This document shows positions 45,003 to 54,233 of a stretch of DNA of 64,000 nucleotides, piece after piece. A model generated the notes under the pieces. That model worked only from the letters and a program-made list of their open reading frames with translations, ran no database searches and was not told the origin of the DNA. This stretch comes from Altererythrobacter sp. BO-6. Lineage in GTDB: Bacteria; Pseudomonadota; Alphaproteobacteria; Sphingomonadales; Sphingomonadaceae. The first letter of the stretch is position 1; the number at the start of each line of letters is the position of its first letter. The stretch covers positions 1,984,001 through 2,048,000 of the forward strand of contig NZ_CP049259.1 of NCBI RefSeq assembly GCF_011047315.1, read 5' to 3'. A program made the position numbers and the translations under genes.

Positions 45003-45797
45003 CTACAGCGTGAAGCCCTCTCCAAGATAGAGGCGGCGGACATTCTCGTCTGCGACCAGGTCTTGCGGCGATCCGGCGAACAGCACTTGCCCGCCATAGA
45101 TGATGCAGGCGCGATCGACGATATCGAGCGTTTCGCGCACGTTATGGTCAGTGATCAGCACGCCGATCCCGCGTTCCTTGAGGTCTTTCACCAGGTCGCG
45201 GATGTCGCTGATCGAGAGCGGGTCGATCCCGGCAAAGGGCTCGTCAAGCAGCATGATCGAGGGCTTGGCCGCCAGCGCGCGGGCGATCTCGCAACGCCGC
45301 CGCTCGCCGCCCGACAGCGCCATCGCCGGGCTTTCGCGCAGGCGGGTAAGGCCGAAATCGTCGAGCAGGCGTTCCAGTTCGCTGGCGCGGGTTTCTGCAT
45401 CGGGTTCGACCATCTCGAGCACGCAATTGATGTTCTGTTCCACGGTCATCCCGCGGAAGATGCTCGTTTCCTGTGGCAGGTAACCGAGGCCCAGGATCGC
45501 GCGGCGATACATCGGCAAATTGGTGACGTCTTCGCCGTCCATCAGGATGCGGCCCGAATCCGGCCGAACCAGGCCCATGATCGAATAGAAGCAGGTCGTC
45601 TTGCCCGCCCCGTTGGGGCCGAGCAGGCCCAGCACCTCGCCCTTGGCCACGCTGAGCGAGATATCGGTCAGCACCGCGCGCTTGTCATAGCTTTTCGCGA
45701 TCGAGATGACTTCGAGCCCGCCATTGGGAAGTGGCACCGTCGCGCTCATGGCGGACTCGCTGCCGCTCGCTGCCGAAAGGGTCTCCAACTCGTTCAT
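45003..45797 (-). CDS. lptB: LPS export ABC ATPase LptB
   Basis: 264 residues. Walker A GPNGAGKTT, signature ALSGGERRRCEIARALAA, Walker B SIMLLDEPFAGIDP. It powers extraction of lipopolysaccharide from the inner membrane with LptF/G/C. Start at 45797 follows AGCAGGGG; ATG 45749 is also possible. Upstream the usual lptC-lptA pair is missing; another gene on the opposite strand is there instead. Confidence 0.93.
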   Translation of the reverse strand: MNELETLSAASGSESAMSATVPLPNGGLEVISIAKSYDKRAVLTDISLSVAKGEVLGLLGPNGAGKTTCFYSIMGLVRPDSGRILMDGEDVTNLPMYRRAILGLGYLPQETSIFRGMTVEQNINCVLEMVEPDAETRASELERLLDDFGLTRLRESPAMALSGGERRRCEIARALAAKPSIMLLDEPFAGIDPLSISDIRDLVKDLKERGIGVLITDHNVRETLDIVDRACIIYGGQVLFAGSPQDLVADENVRRLYLGEGFTL

Positions 45798-45959
45798 GGC
45801 CCCTGCTTTAGCATCCCCAATCCCGCAGAAAACCCCGTAATCGCCGAATTGGCAGGATTTATGCATGGGTTTCTGCTGGCGATGGTTAGCAGACTTGCGC
45901 TGCGGACCAGTCTCTGTGATACTCCGGAATCGGAGAGGGGTACTGAGGGGACAGGACCG

Positions 45960-46337
45960 ATGAACGACGTGTATTCACACGAGGGGCGCGCAACAGGTCG
46001 CGAGACTTATGCCCGTGACTGGCGCAAGGCGATGAGCGACCATGTCGCCTATGCCTTGCTGGTCTATACCGGCCTGCAGATCTTTGTGACGGTCCATGCG
46101 ATCAAGGGCGGATCGCACAGCATACTGCCTTACCTGGCGCTGGTTGTGCTGGTCGCCGGAATCATTCCCGCCTGCCGCTGGTTCGAAAAACGCTGGTCCG
46201 GGCTTTCCGACGAGCAGGCCGCCGACGAATCCTACCTCGATGCCTTCAAGCGCGACCGTTTGATGCTGTGGGGGCTCGCTATCGGACTTCCGTTCGTGCT
46301 GACCGGCTTGTTCAAGGGCATCGCCGCCGTACTTTAG
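45960..46337 (+). CDS. Small membrane protein, function unknown
   Basis: 125 residues with three hydrophobic helices (AYALLVYTGLQIFVTVHAI; LPYLALVVLVAGIIPACRWF; LMLWGLAIGLPFVLTGLFKGI) and a polar N-terminus. ATG at 45960 follows GAGGGGACAGG. I do not recognise the family. Convergent with ppa. Divergent from lptB with 162 bases between starts. Confidence 0.65.
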   Translation: MNDVYSHEGRATGRETYARDWRKAMSDHVAYALLVYTGLQIFVTVHAIKGGSHSILPYLALVVLVAGIIPACRWFEKRWSGLSDEQAADESYLDAFKRDRLMLWGLAIGLPFVLTGLFKGIAAVL

Positions 46338-46340
46338 GGC

Positions 46341-46868
46341 TTAGCCCTTCGCCCGCTCGATCGCCTCGACCACGATCCGGCGTGCTTCCTCGGCATCGCC
46401 CCAGCTGCCTACGCGCACCCACTTCTCGGCTTCGAGATCCTTGTAGTGGGTGAAGAAGTGCTCAATCTGCTGGAAGATGATTGACGGCAGGTCCTTGGTT
46501 TCGCCGACATCCGAATAATACGGGAAAGTCGTGTCGACCGGCACGCAGATCAGCTTTTCATCGCCGCCGTGCTCGTCTTCCAGGTTGAGGACACCGATCG
46601 GGCGGGCGCGCACCACGCAGCCGGGAATGAACGGGCTGCGCGCGATCACCAGCGCATCAAGCGGGTCGCCATCGGGCGACAGCGTGTGCGGGATGAAACC
46701 GTAATTGGCCGGATAGCGCATCGGCGTGTGCAGGATCCGGTCAACGAACAGCGCGCCCGATTCCTTGTCGAACTCGTACTTCACCGGCTCGCCGCCGGTC
46801 GGCACTTCGATGATGACGTTGAGGTCTTCGGGCGGGTTCTTGCCGGTGGGGATCTTGTCGATACGCAT
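46341..46868 (-). CDS. ppa: Inorganic pyrophosphatase
   Basis: Family I pyrophosphatase, 175 residues. The signature DGDPLDALV (acidic metal ligands) and YPANYGFIPHTL are present. Hydrolyses pyrophosphate to drive biosynthesis. Strong SD region upstream; ends near the convergent membrane gene. Confidence 0.96.
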   Translation of the reverse strand: MRIDKIPTGKNPPEDLNVIIEVPTGGEPVKYEFDKESGALFVDRILHTPMRYPANYGFIPHTLSPDGDPLDALVIARSPFIPGCVVRARPIGVLNLEDEHGGDEKLICVPVDTTFPYYSDVGETKDLPSIIFQQIEHFFTHYKDLEAEKWVRVGSWGDAEEARRIVVEAIERAKG

Positions 46869-46990
46869 GATAATCTCGTTCTTGCGGTGCCGGCCCTCTC
46901 CCCTTCGCGCGGCACTGATTGATTAGAGCGCGCGCTCTAGCGCTGCTGCCTTATTGCGGCAAGTCGTTCTCTCGCCTAATCGCGCTCTCC

Positions 46991-48259
46991 ATGAGCAAGA
47001 ACACCCCGCAAGCTATCAGAGGCACCCAGGACATCTTCGGCGCCGATGCCGAAGCGTTCGCCTTCGTGGTCGAAACCTTCGAGCGCGTGCGGCGCCTCTA
47101 TCGCTTCCGCCGGGTCGAAATGCCGGTGTTCGAGAAGACCGAGGTGTTCAGCCGCGCGATCGGCGAGACAACCGATGTGGTGTCGAAGGAAATGTATTCG
47201 TTCGAGGATCGCGGCGGGGATTCGCTCACGTTGCGCCCGGAATTCACCGCGGGGATCGCGCGCGCCTACCTCACCAACGGCTGGCAGCAGCACGCGCCGC
47301 TGAAGGTCGCGACCCATGGCCCGCTATTCCGCTACGAGCGCCCGCAGAAGGGCCGTTACCGCCAGTTCCACCAGATCGATGCCGAGATCATCGGCGCGGC
47401 CGAACCGCAGGCAGATGTCGAACTGCTGGCGATGGCCGACCAGATTATTCGCGAACTCGGCATCGAAGGGGTCACACTGCACCTCAACACGCTGGGCGAC
47501 GGCGAGAGCCGCGAGGCCTGGCGCGCGGCGCTGGTTGAGCATTTCCGCGCCGTGAAGGGCGAATTGAGCGAGGATTCGCAGGAGCGGCTGGAGAAAAACC
47601 CGCTGCGCATCCTCGATTCGAAGGACCCGCGCGATCGCAAGTTCGTCGCCGACGCACCGAAGATCGACGCCTTCCTGTCGGACGAGGCACGGGCGTTTTT
47701 TGAAGCGGTCACTAGCGGGCTGGATGCAGCAGGCGTGAAGTGGGTGCGCGCGGAAAGCCTGGTGCGCGGGCTCGACTATTACCGCCACACGGCGTTCGAG
47801 TTCATTCCCGATGAGGGATCGGAAGCGGCCTCGAAGCTGGGTTCGCAGAGCACGATCCTCGGCGGCGGGCGCTATGACGGGCTGATGGAAAGCCTTGGCG
47901 GCGCGCCGACCCCTGCGGTTGGCTGGGCCGCCGGGATTGAGCGGCTGGCGATGCTGGTGGTGGACTCGGTGCCCCCTGAGCGACTGGAGATCGCAATCGC
48001 TGCTGAGAATGTCGAACGCGAGACAGATGCGGCGGAAATGGTTTCACGCTTTCGCCAAGCTGGTTTTGTCGCTGAAGCTTTCATTACCGGAAGTCCCCGG
48101 AAGCGATATGATAAAGCGAGAAAATCCGAACCGGCGATTTTGATTTCGTTCGACGTTAGGGATGGTCAAGAAACGCAGTCTTGGCTTTCGACTGACCCGA
48201 CAATTGTTCGGGAAGAGGAGGCTCTGCAGCTACTGGAAGATCGCTGGAAGCTCTCTTGA
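46991..48259 (+). CDS. hisS: Histidyl-tRNA synthetase
   Basis: 422 residues, near the E. coli length. Motif 2 [18 protein letters not shown] and the histidine A motif [14 protein letters not shown] are intact. The last 70 codons (from about 48050) have clearly lower GC (about 48% by count over 48061-48180 against 62% over 47761-47820) and a poorly matched anticodon-binding domain end, followed by a repeat element. It may be a recombined or drifting 3' end. ATG at 46991 is preferred. Confidence 0.93.
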   Translation: MSKNTPQAIRGTQDIFGADAEAFAFVVETFERVRRLYRFRRVEMPVFEKTEVFSRAIGETTDVVSKEMYSFEDRGGDSLTLRPEFTAGIARAYLTNGWQQHAPLKVATHGPLFRYERPQKGRYRQFHQIDAEIIGAAEPQADVELLAMADQIIRELGIEGVTLHLNTLGDGESREAWRAALVEHFRAVKGELSEDSQERLEKNPLRILDSKDPRDRKFVADAPKIDAFLSDEARAFFEAVTSGLDAAGVKWVRAESLVRGLDYYRHTAFEFIPDEGSEAASKLGSQSTILGGGRYDGLMESLGGAPTPAVGWAAGIERLAMLVVDSVPPERLEIAIAAENVERETDAAEMVSRFRQAGFVAEAFITGSPRKRYDKARKSEPAILISFDVRDGQETQSWLSTDPTIVREEEALQLLEDRWKLS

Positions 48260-48271
48260 TCCACCCCAATT

Positions 48272-48415
48272 GTCATTCTGGCCTTGGCCGGAGGCCCGGT
48301 ATCTTTTCACGCAAAGACGCAAAGACGCAAAGTGTGCATTGGAATCCAATCTTCTTCGCGGCTTAGCGCCTTAGCGTGATCAAAAATATTGGATTCCCGC
48401 CGACGCGGGAATGAC
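48272..48415. repeat. Composite inverted-repeat element between hisS and prfA
   Basis: Outer inverted repeats GTCATTC (48272-48278) and GAATGAC (48409-48415). Inside: TCACGC (48307-48312) and GCGTGA (48374-48379) flanking an 8-bp direct repeat GCAAAGAC present about 2.6 times (48311-48332), a palindrome ATTGGAATCCAAT near 48338-48350, and a hairpin ATTCCCGC/GCGGGAAT (48393-48412). Known REP-like repeats in proteobacteria have the last hairpin. No target duplication or gene was seen. Confidence 0.7.
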
Positions 48416-48432
48416 GATAAGAGAAGTCCATC

Positions 48433-49500
48433 ATGCAAATACCCGCCGAACGTCTTGACCAGATCGCCCATCGCTTATCCGAGCTCGAAGCGCGCATGGC
48501 CTCGGGCACGCTCGAGGGAGCGGCGTTCATCCAGGCCAGCCGCGACTATGCCGAGCTGGAACCGGTTGCGAAGGTCGCGGCGCAGGTGAAGGCCGCGCGC
48601 GAGGAAATCGCAGGGCTGGAGGAGATGCTCGCTGATCCGGAAATGAAGGCGATGGCCGAAGAAGAGCTCGGCGCGATCCGCGAGAAGCTGCCCGAACTCG
48701 AACATCAACTCGCCATTGCCATGCTGCCCAAGGACAGCGCCGATGCGAAGCCCGCCATGCTGGAAATCCGCGCCGGTACCGGTGGCGATGAGGCCGCGCT
48801 GTTCGCGGCCGACCTCTTCCGGATGTACGAACGCTATGCTGCGGAGCAGGGCTGGAAGGTCGAGCCGATCAGCATGAATGCCAGCGACATTGGCGGGTTC
48901 AAGGAAGTGGTCGCCAACGTCACCGGCACCGGGGTCTTCGCCAAGCTCAAGTTCGAAAGCGGCGTCCACCGCGTCCAGCGCGTGCCGGTGACAGAAAGCG
49001 GCGGGCGCATCCACACTTCCGCCGCGACCGTTGCGGTATTGCCCGAGCCCGACGAGGTCGATGTGCAAATCGAGGACAAGGACCTCAAGATCGACGTCTA
49101 TCGCGCGAGCGGCGCGGGCGGGCAGCACGTCAACACTACTGATAGCGCTGTGCGCATCACCCATTTGCCGACTGGCACGGTGGTGACCTGCCAGGATGGG
49201 CGCAGCCAGCACAAGAACCGCGAAAAGGCGATGCAGGTGCTGCGCGCGCGGCTTTACGAGGCGCAGCGCGAGGCGACACAAGGCGCCGAGGCCGAGGCGC
49301 GCAAGGCGATGGTGGGCAGTGGCGACCGTTCCGAACGCATCCGCACCTACAATTTCCCGCAAGGCCGGGTGACCGATCACCGTATCGGCCTGACGCTGCA
49401 CAAACTGGAAGAGATCCTTGCCGGGCCGGGCCTCGGCGAACTGGTCGATGCGCTGATCGCCGAGGACGAGGCGAAGCGCCTCGCGGCGATGGGTGAGTGA
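48433..49500 (+). CDS. prfA: Peptide chain release factor 1
   Basis: 355 residues. GGQ motif at 229-231 in [10 protein letters not shown], surrounded by [11 protein letters not shown]. Recognises UAA and UAG. Overlaps prmC by four bases (GTGA), the gene for the methylase that modifies this glutamine. Confidence 0.97.
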   Translation: MQIPAERLDQIAHRLSELEARMASGTLEGAAFIQASRDYAELEPVAKVAAQVKAAREEIAGLEEMLADPEMKAMAEEELGAIREKLPELEHQLAIAMLPKDSADAKPAMLEIRAGTGGDEAALFAADLFRMYERYAAEQGWKVEPISMNASDIGGFKEVVANVTGTGVFAKLKFESGVHRVQRVPVTESGGRIHTSAATVAVLPEPDEVDVQIEDKDLKIDVYRASGAGGQHVNTTDSAVRITHLPTGTVVTCQDGRSQHKNREKAMQVLRARLYEAQREATQGAEAEARKAMVGSGDRSERIRTYNFPQGRVTDHRIGLTLHKLEEILAGPGLGELVDALIAEDEAKRLAAMGE

Positions 49501-50318
49501 ACGTCGCTGACGCCCTACGTGCCGCGACGCAAAGGCTATCGGAATCGAGCGACACCGCCCGGCTCGACGCCGAATTGCTGATGGCGCACGCGTTGGGCGT
49601 GCCGCGTTCGGACATGCTGCTCCGCCACATGGCCGATCCGGTGCCTGCCAATTTCGAGCAGCTGGTCGAGCGCCGCCTGATGCGTGAACCCATTGCCCAC
49701 ATCCTGGGTGAAGCCGAATTCTTCGGGCGCAGCTTCCTCGTCACGCCAGATGTGCTGATCCCGCGCGGCGATAGTGAAAGTGTGGTCGCGGCGGCGCTCG
49801 AAGTAGTGCCGGAAGAGGGCCGCTTGCTCGACCTTGGCACCGGTTCGGGTGCGCTCTTGCTGACACTTCTGGCGGAGCGGCCGAAGCTGGAGGGGGTCGG
49901 CATCGATGCTTCGCTTGGCGCTTTGGCGGGGGCTGCGGCCAACGCAGCCAGGCTGGGGCTCTCCGACCGAGCGCATATAGTGCATGCCGACTGGCGCGAA
50001 GTGGGTTGGGTAAACGGTCTGGGCCGCTTCGACCTTGTCATCGCCAACCCGCCCTATGTCGAGACCAGCGCTGAACTTGATCCCGATGTCCGCGATTTCG
50101 AGCCTGCTCGCGCGCTCTTTGCGGGCGAAGATGGGCTCGACGATTACCGCATTATCGTGCCGCAATTGCGCCAATTGTTGACAGAAACGGGTGTCGCAGT
50201 GCTCGAAATCGGTGCCACACAGGCCGTGCAAGTCACTCAACTTGCCGAAAAGGCGGGCTTTTCCGCAAGTGTCCGGCAAGACTTGGGCGGCCGCGATCGT
50301 GCGCTGATTCTGCGATAA
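49497..50318 (+). CDS. prmC: Release factor glutamine methyltransferase PrmC
   Basis: 273 residues from GTG 49497. [19 protein letters not shown] is the SAM loop and NPPY at 184-187 the catalytic N6-methylase motif, with PRGDSES before it. It methylates the GGQ glutamine of release factors. Translationally coupled to prfA. Confidence 0.96.
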   Translation: MNVADALRAATQRLSESSDTARLDAELLMAHALGVPRSDMLLRHMADPVPANFEQLVERRLMREPIAHILGEAEFFGRSFLVTPDVLIPRGDSESVVAAALEVVPEEGRLLDLGTGSGALLLTLLAERPKLEGVGIDASLGALAGAAANAARLGLSDRAHIVHADWREVGWVNGLGRFDLVIANPPYVETSAELDPDVRDFEPARALFAGEDGLDDYRIIVPQLRQLLTETGVAVLEIGATQAVQVTQLAEKAGFSASVRQDLGGRDRALILR

Positions 50319-50324
50319 AGGCTT

Positions 50325-50480
50325 GGCAAACGCGATTCGAGGCACTAACTCCGAATCGGCCCCTGGTTTGCCGTAGTTGCGAACCATTGCGCCAAGCTCC
50401 GCATTTTCAGGTTTTTGGGCAGCGCGAAATCGCCTGCCAGGGCATGCGGACAGGACTACTCCGTCCTGAAGAGCGGAGTG
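50325..50480 (+). promoter_or_regulatory. Structured leader upstream of DUF4167
   Basis: Nested stem: GGCAAAC (50325-50331) with GTTTGCC (50366-50372) enclosing GATTCG (50334-50339) and CGAATC (50352-50357). Further on CAGGAC (50451-50456) pairs with GTCCTG (50463-50468) around loop TACTCC, which can also pair with GGAGTG (50475-50480), an H-type pseudoknot arrangement. The alternative pairing ACTCCG/CGGAGT would exclude the first stem. Suggests an RNA switch or control element; untested. Confidence 0.45.
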
Positions 50481-50550
50481 CAACAACAGGGGTGAGTTGA
50501 CCCCCCGCCAAGTTTGGCAGTGTGGGGCATCCAGTGAGGATGGTTTTTCC

Positions 50551-51219
50551 TTGAACAACAACAATCGCAGCAATCGTCGCCGCGGACGCGGCAACCGCAA
50601 CCAGGGTGGGGGCGGCCAGCAGCTCAACCGGATCGACAGCCGTGCGCGTGGCAACGCGCCGCAGCTGCTCGACAAGTACAAGAAGCTTGCACAGGACGCG
50701 CAGCACAATGGCGACCGCGTGCAGATGGAATATTATCTGCAGTTCGCGGACCACTATTTCCGCGTCATCGCTGACAACAAGGCCAGGCAGGACGAAGTGC
50801 GTGGCAAGCGCCAGGACGACCGCGGCCAGGGCGACGAGGACGAGGTAGAGGACGACTTCGATGATCGCCGCGGCAACCGCAAGCCGCGCGGCCGCCGGCC
50901 TGACCGCGACGATGGTCCTTCCGAAGGCGATCGCGCGAGCGAAGACGGCGACGATCAGGCTTCGGCAGCGGGTGATGATTCCGACGATGAAGAGCGTGAG
51001 CCGCGCCGTTCGCGCCGCAAACCGCGCGAGAATGGCAATGGCAATGGCAATGGCAATGGCCGCGGCCGTGGCGCTTCGGGCGAGATCGACGCTGCCGTTC
51101 TGCCGCCATCGCTTTCCGCTCGCGGCGAGAACGATGACGACGACGAAGAAAATCCGAAACCTCGCCGCCGCCGCCGGGTGCGCGACGACAGTGAAGATGG
51201 CGTAGAGGTGGTCAACTGA
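50551..51219 (+). CDS. DUF4167 family protein
   Basis: 222 residues. NNNNRSNRRRGRGNRNQ then QLLDKYKKLAQDAQHNGDRVQMEYYLQFADHYFRVIADN is the conserved DUF4167 core; the C-terminal half is highly charged (Arg/Asp/Glu) and low complexity, with Asn-Gly repeats NGNGNGNG. Start TTG at 50551 behind GTGAGGA is chosen because MNNN-type starts are typical. The basic N-terminus suggests RNA or DNA binding. Sits after prfA-prmC, as often in alphaproteobacteria. Confidence 0.82.
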   Translation: MNNNNRSNRRRGRGNRNQGGGGQQLNRIDSRARGNAPQLLDKYKKLAQDAQHNGDRVQMEYYLQFADHYFRVIADNKARQDEVRGKRQDDRGQGDEDEVEDDFDDRRGNRKPRGRRPDRDDGPSEGDRASEDGDDQASAAGDDSDDEEREPRRSRRKPRENGNGNGNGNGRGRGASGEIDAAVLPPSLSARGENDDDDEENPKPRRRRRVRDDSEDGVEVVN

Positions 51220-51248
51220 TCCAGTGAGCTTAGGCAGCCATTGCTCCC

Positions 51249-52856
51249 ATGCCGGTCCGGAACCTGACTGAAGCAGTGGCTCGCCTCTGGCAATGGATCG
51301 CCGCGCATGCGCGCTGGTCGGTGCTTGCGCTGGGCGCCGTCGGCGCGCTCGCCTATCCCCCGCTGGGACTATGGCCGATTGGCTTGCTGGCGCTGGCGCT
51401 GTTCCTGCAGCTGCTGCGCCGGGCGGAAAGCTGGAAACAGGCGGCATTGCTGGGCTGGCTGTTCGGCTGGGCGCATCTGACCATCGCCAACAACTGGATC
51501 GCCACCGCTTTCACCTATCAGGCGGAAATGCCGCCTGTGCTCGGCTGGTTCGCCGTCCCGCTGCTGTGCATTTACCTGGCGGTCTATCCCGCAGTTGCGG
51601 CGCTGGCGGCGCATCTCGCGGCGAGAAACAGCCGCACCCTCGCGTATGCGGGGATGTTCGCCGGAACATGGATCGTCAGCGAATGGCTGCGCAGCTGGGT
51701 CTTCACCGGCTATCCCTGGCCGCCGCTTGGCCTGATGCTGCTGGGCGATTTCGACAGCCCCGGGATTGCGCTGCTGCTGCCGTGGCTGGGCACCTATGCG
51801 CTGTCCGGGCTGGTCATCCTGATCGTGGGCCTCGCCATATGGCTGGTCGAGCGCAAGACGCGGATCGGGCAGGCGGTGCTGGCAATCGTGCTGGTCGGGT
51901 TAATGAACCTGCCGCTGGGCAGCTTGGACAAGGCTGAAGGCTATGTGCCCTTCGCCCTGATCCAGCCGCTGATCCCGCAGGAAGAGCGCGAGGATCCGAG
52001 CAAGTTCGAAGAGCAGTTCATCCGTACTGCGCAGCTCACCATGCCCGGCAATGAGGAAGCGCGGCTGGTACTGTGGCCTGAAGCGGCGATCCCCGATTAC
52101 CTCGAAGATGGCTATCCGCGCCGCTATTACCTGGCGCGCACTGCTGCTGCCGACCCGGCCTTCGCGCGCCAGCGGATTGGCGCGGTGATCGGGGCGGAGT
52201 CCGTGCTGCTCGCGGGGCTGGTCCACCTCGACATGGGCCAGCGCAACGGGCGCCTTGCGGCGGTGAGCGCGCGCAATGCGGTGAGCGCGATCGATGGCGA
52301 GGGAACTATCTTTGCCAATTATGCCAAGGCGCATCTGGTGCCCTATGGCGAATATCTGCCGATGCGTCCGATCCTTGAGCCGCTAGGCCTGTCGCGTCTC
52401 GTGGCGGGCTCGATCGATTATGATCCGGGGCCTGGGCCACAGACAATCGACCTTGCGCGCTTCGGCAAGGCGGGAATCCAGATCTGCTATGAAATCGTCT
52501 TTTCGGGCCAGGTGGTCGATCGCGCCAACCGGCCAGACTACATCTTCAACCCATCGAACGACGGCTGGTTCGGCAGCTGGGGCCCGCCGCAGCATCTGGC
52601 GCAGGCGCGTTTGCGTGCCATCGAAGAGGGCCTGCCGGTACTGCGCTCCACCACTACCGGAATCAGTGCGGTGGTGGATGCCAATGGCGTGGTGCGCGCG
52701 CATATCGATCGCAACCTTGCCGACCGGATCGATGGCATGATTCCCCCGGCCCGTGCGCCAACGCTGTTCGCACGCCTGGGCAATTGGCTGCCGCTGGGCT
52801 GGGCATTGCTGCTGATCGCCGCATCTGTGGTTGCCATGCGCCGCCGCTGCGTCTAG
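51249..52856 (+). CDS. lnt: Apolipoprotein N-acyltransferase
   Basis: 535 residues. Six or so N-terminal helices, then a nitrilase domain with catalytic Glu278 (WPEAAIP), Lys360 (NYAKAHLVPYGEYLP) and Cys413 (ICYEIVFSG). Adds the third acyl chain to lipoproteins in the inner membrane. Adjacent metK starts 42 bases later. Confidence 0.95.
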   Translation: MPVRNLTEAVARLWQWIAAHARWSVLALGAVGALAYPPLGLWPIGLLALALFLQLLRRAESWKQAALLGWLFGWAHLTIANNWIATAFTYQAEMPPVLGWFAVPLLCIYLAVYPAVAALAAHLAARNSRTLAYAGMFAGTWIVSEWLRSWVFTGYPWPPLGLMLLGDFDSPGIALLLPWLGTYALSGLVILIVGLAIWLVERKTRIGQAVLAIVLVGLMNLPLGSLDKAEGYVPFALIQPLIPQEEREDPSKFEEQFIRTAQLTMPGNEEARLVLWPEAAIPDYLEDGYPRRYYLARTAAADPAFARQRIGAVIGAESVLLAGLVHLDMGQRNGRLAAVSARNAVSAIDGEGTIFANYAKAHLVPYGEYLPMRPILEPLGLSRLVAGSIDYDPGPGPQTIDLARFGKAGIQICYEIVFSGQVVDRANRPDYIFNPSNDGWFGSWGPPQHLAQARLRAIEEGLPVLRSTTTGISAVVDANGVVRAHIDRNLADRIDGMIPPARAPTLFARLGNWLPLGWALLLIAASVVAMRRRCV

Positions 52857-52871
52857 GAGCCATTTTCACAC

Positions 52872-52887
52872 ATAAAGAACTCTTTAT
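52872..52887 (+). promoter_or_regulatory. Small hairpin in the metK leader
   Basis: ATAAAG (52872-52877) pairs with CTTTAT (52882-52887) around AACT, just upstream of the GAGG ribosome site of metK. AT-rich against its surroundings. Too short for known SAM riboswitches; could modulate initiation. Confidence 0.35.
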
Positions 52888-52898
52888 ATCGAGGCATC

Positions 52899-54119
52899 AT
52901 GCGCAGCGAATTCCTGTTCACGTCGGAAAGCGTTTCCGAAGGCCACCCTGACAAGGTTTCCGACCAGATTTCCGACGCCATCGTCGACCTGTTCCTGTCG
53001 AAAGACCCGGAAGCGCGCGTCGCCTGCGAAACGCTCACCACCACCCAGCTGGTCGTGCTGGCGGGGGAAATCCGCTGCAAGGGCGTGTATGAGAACGGCG
53101 AATGGGCCCCCGGCGCGCTGGAGGAAATCGAAGCGACCGTGCGCCGCACCGTCAGGGAAATCGGCTATGAACAGGACGGTTTCCATTGGGAAACGCTGAC
53201 CTTCGAAAACCATCTGCACGGCCAGTCGGCGCATATCGCGCAGGGCGTCGACGCCAGCGGCAACAAGGACGAAGGCGCGGGCGATCAGGGCATCATGTTC
53301 GGCTATGCCAGCGACGAAACGCCCGATCTGATGCCCGCGACGCTCGATTACAGTCACAAGATCCTGGAGCGGATGGCGGCCGATCGCAAGAGCGGTGCGG
53401 CGCCTTTCCTGGAGCCTGACGCCAAGAGCCAGGTGACGCTGCGCTATCGTGACGAGCGCCCGGCGGAAGCGACCGCGATCGTCGTGTCAACCCAGCACGC
53501 GCCCGGCTACTTCTTCCACAATGGCGAAGGCGACGAAGCGAAATATTCCCAGCTGCGCGACTATGTGAAAGGCGTGATCGCCGATGTCATGCCGGCCGAG
53601 CTGCTGACGGAGAACACCGTCTATCACATCAATCCCACCGGCCGGTTCGAGATCGGCGGGCCAGATGGCGATGCGGGCCTGACCGGGCGCAAGATCATCG
53701 TCGATACCTATGGCGGCGCGGCCCCGCATGGCGGCGGCGCCTTCAGCGGCAAGGATCCGACCAAGGTTGACCGTTCAGCTGCCTACATCACCCGCTATCT
53801 TGCCAAGAATATCGTGTCGGCCGGCCTGGCGCGGCGCTGCACGATCCAATTGTCCTACGCGATCGGCGTGGCCGAACCACTGTCGATCTATGTCGACCTG
53901 CACGGCACAGGCAAGGGCGTGACCGAGGCGCAGCTGGAGCAAATCCTGCCGCAGCTGGTGCGGCTGACCCCGCGCGGCATCCGCACGCATCTGGGCCTCA
54001 ACAAGCCGATCTATCGCAAGAGCGCCGCCTATGGCCATTTTGGCCGCACCCCCGAAGGCGAGCTGTTCCCGTGGGAGCGGACCGACCTGGTCGACCAGCT
54101 GAAAGCGGCGGTGGGCTGA
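52899..54119 (+). CDS. metK: S-adenosylmethionine synthetase
   Basis: 406 residues, slightly longer than the E. coli enzyme. [24 protein letters not shown] at the start, [13 protein letters not shown] and the P-loop-like [19 protein letters not shown] near residue 280 are diagnostic. Makes SAM from ATP and methionine. Confidence 0.97.
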   Translation: MRSEFLFTSESVSEGHPDKVSDQISDAIVDLFLSKDPEARVACETLTTTQLVVLAGEIRCKGVYENGEWAPGALEEIEATVRRTVREIGYEQDGFHWETLTFENHLHGQSAHIAQGVDASGNKDEGAGDQGIMFGYASDETPDLMPATLDYSHKILERMAADRKSGAAPFLEPDAKSQVTLRYRDERPAEATAIVVSTQHAPGYFFHNGEGDEAKYSQLRDYVKGVIADVMPAELLTENTVYHINPTGRFEIGGPDGDAGLTGRKIIVDTYGGAAPHGGGAFSGKDPTKVDRSAAYITRYLAKNIVSAGLARRCTIQLSYAIGVAEPLSIYVDLHGTGKGVTEAQLEQILPQLVRLTPRGIRTHLGLNKPIYRKSAAYGHFGRTPEGELFPWERTDLVDQLKAAVG

Positions 54120-54233
54120 GCCAGCTTAGCGCTGGCCTGTTGCTGGCGTGCTGCGGATCGGTCTTTTGCACTAGTTCGTTGCGAACCTCCCCGCGCTCTG
54201 CGAACACATGCGCAGGCCACGGGAGGTAACGAT

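Noticed and set aside
48311..48332. Direct repeats GCAAAGAC as a CRISPR array
   Set aside because: Units are only 8 bases, adjacent with no spacers, and no cas genes are present.
52857..52898. Known SAM riboswitch upstream of metK
   Set aside because: The gap is only 42 bases and lacks the core sequences of SAM-II, SAM-V or SAM/SAH elements that I know.
54120..54136. GCCAGC/GCTGGC hairpin right at the metK stop as a terminator
   Set aside because: Stem of only six pairs and no T run; not distinctive enough to annotate.
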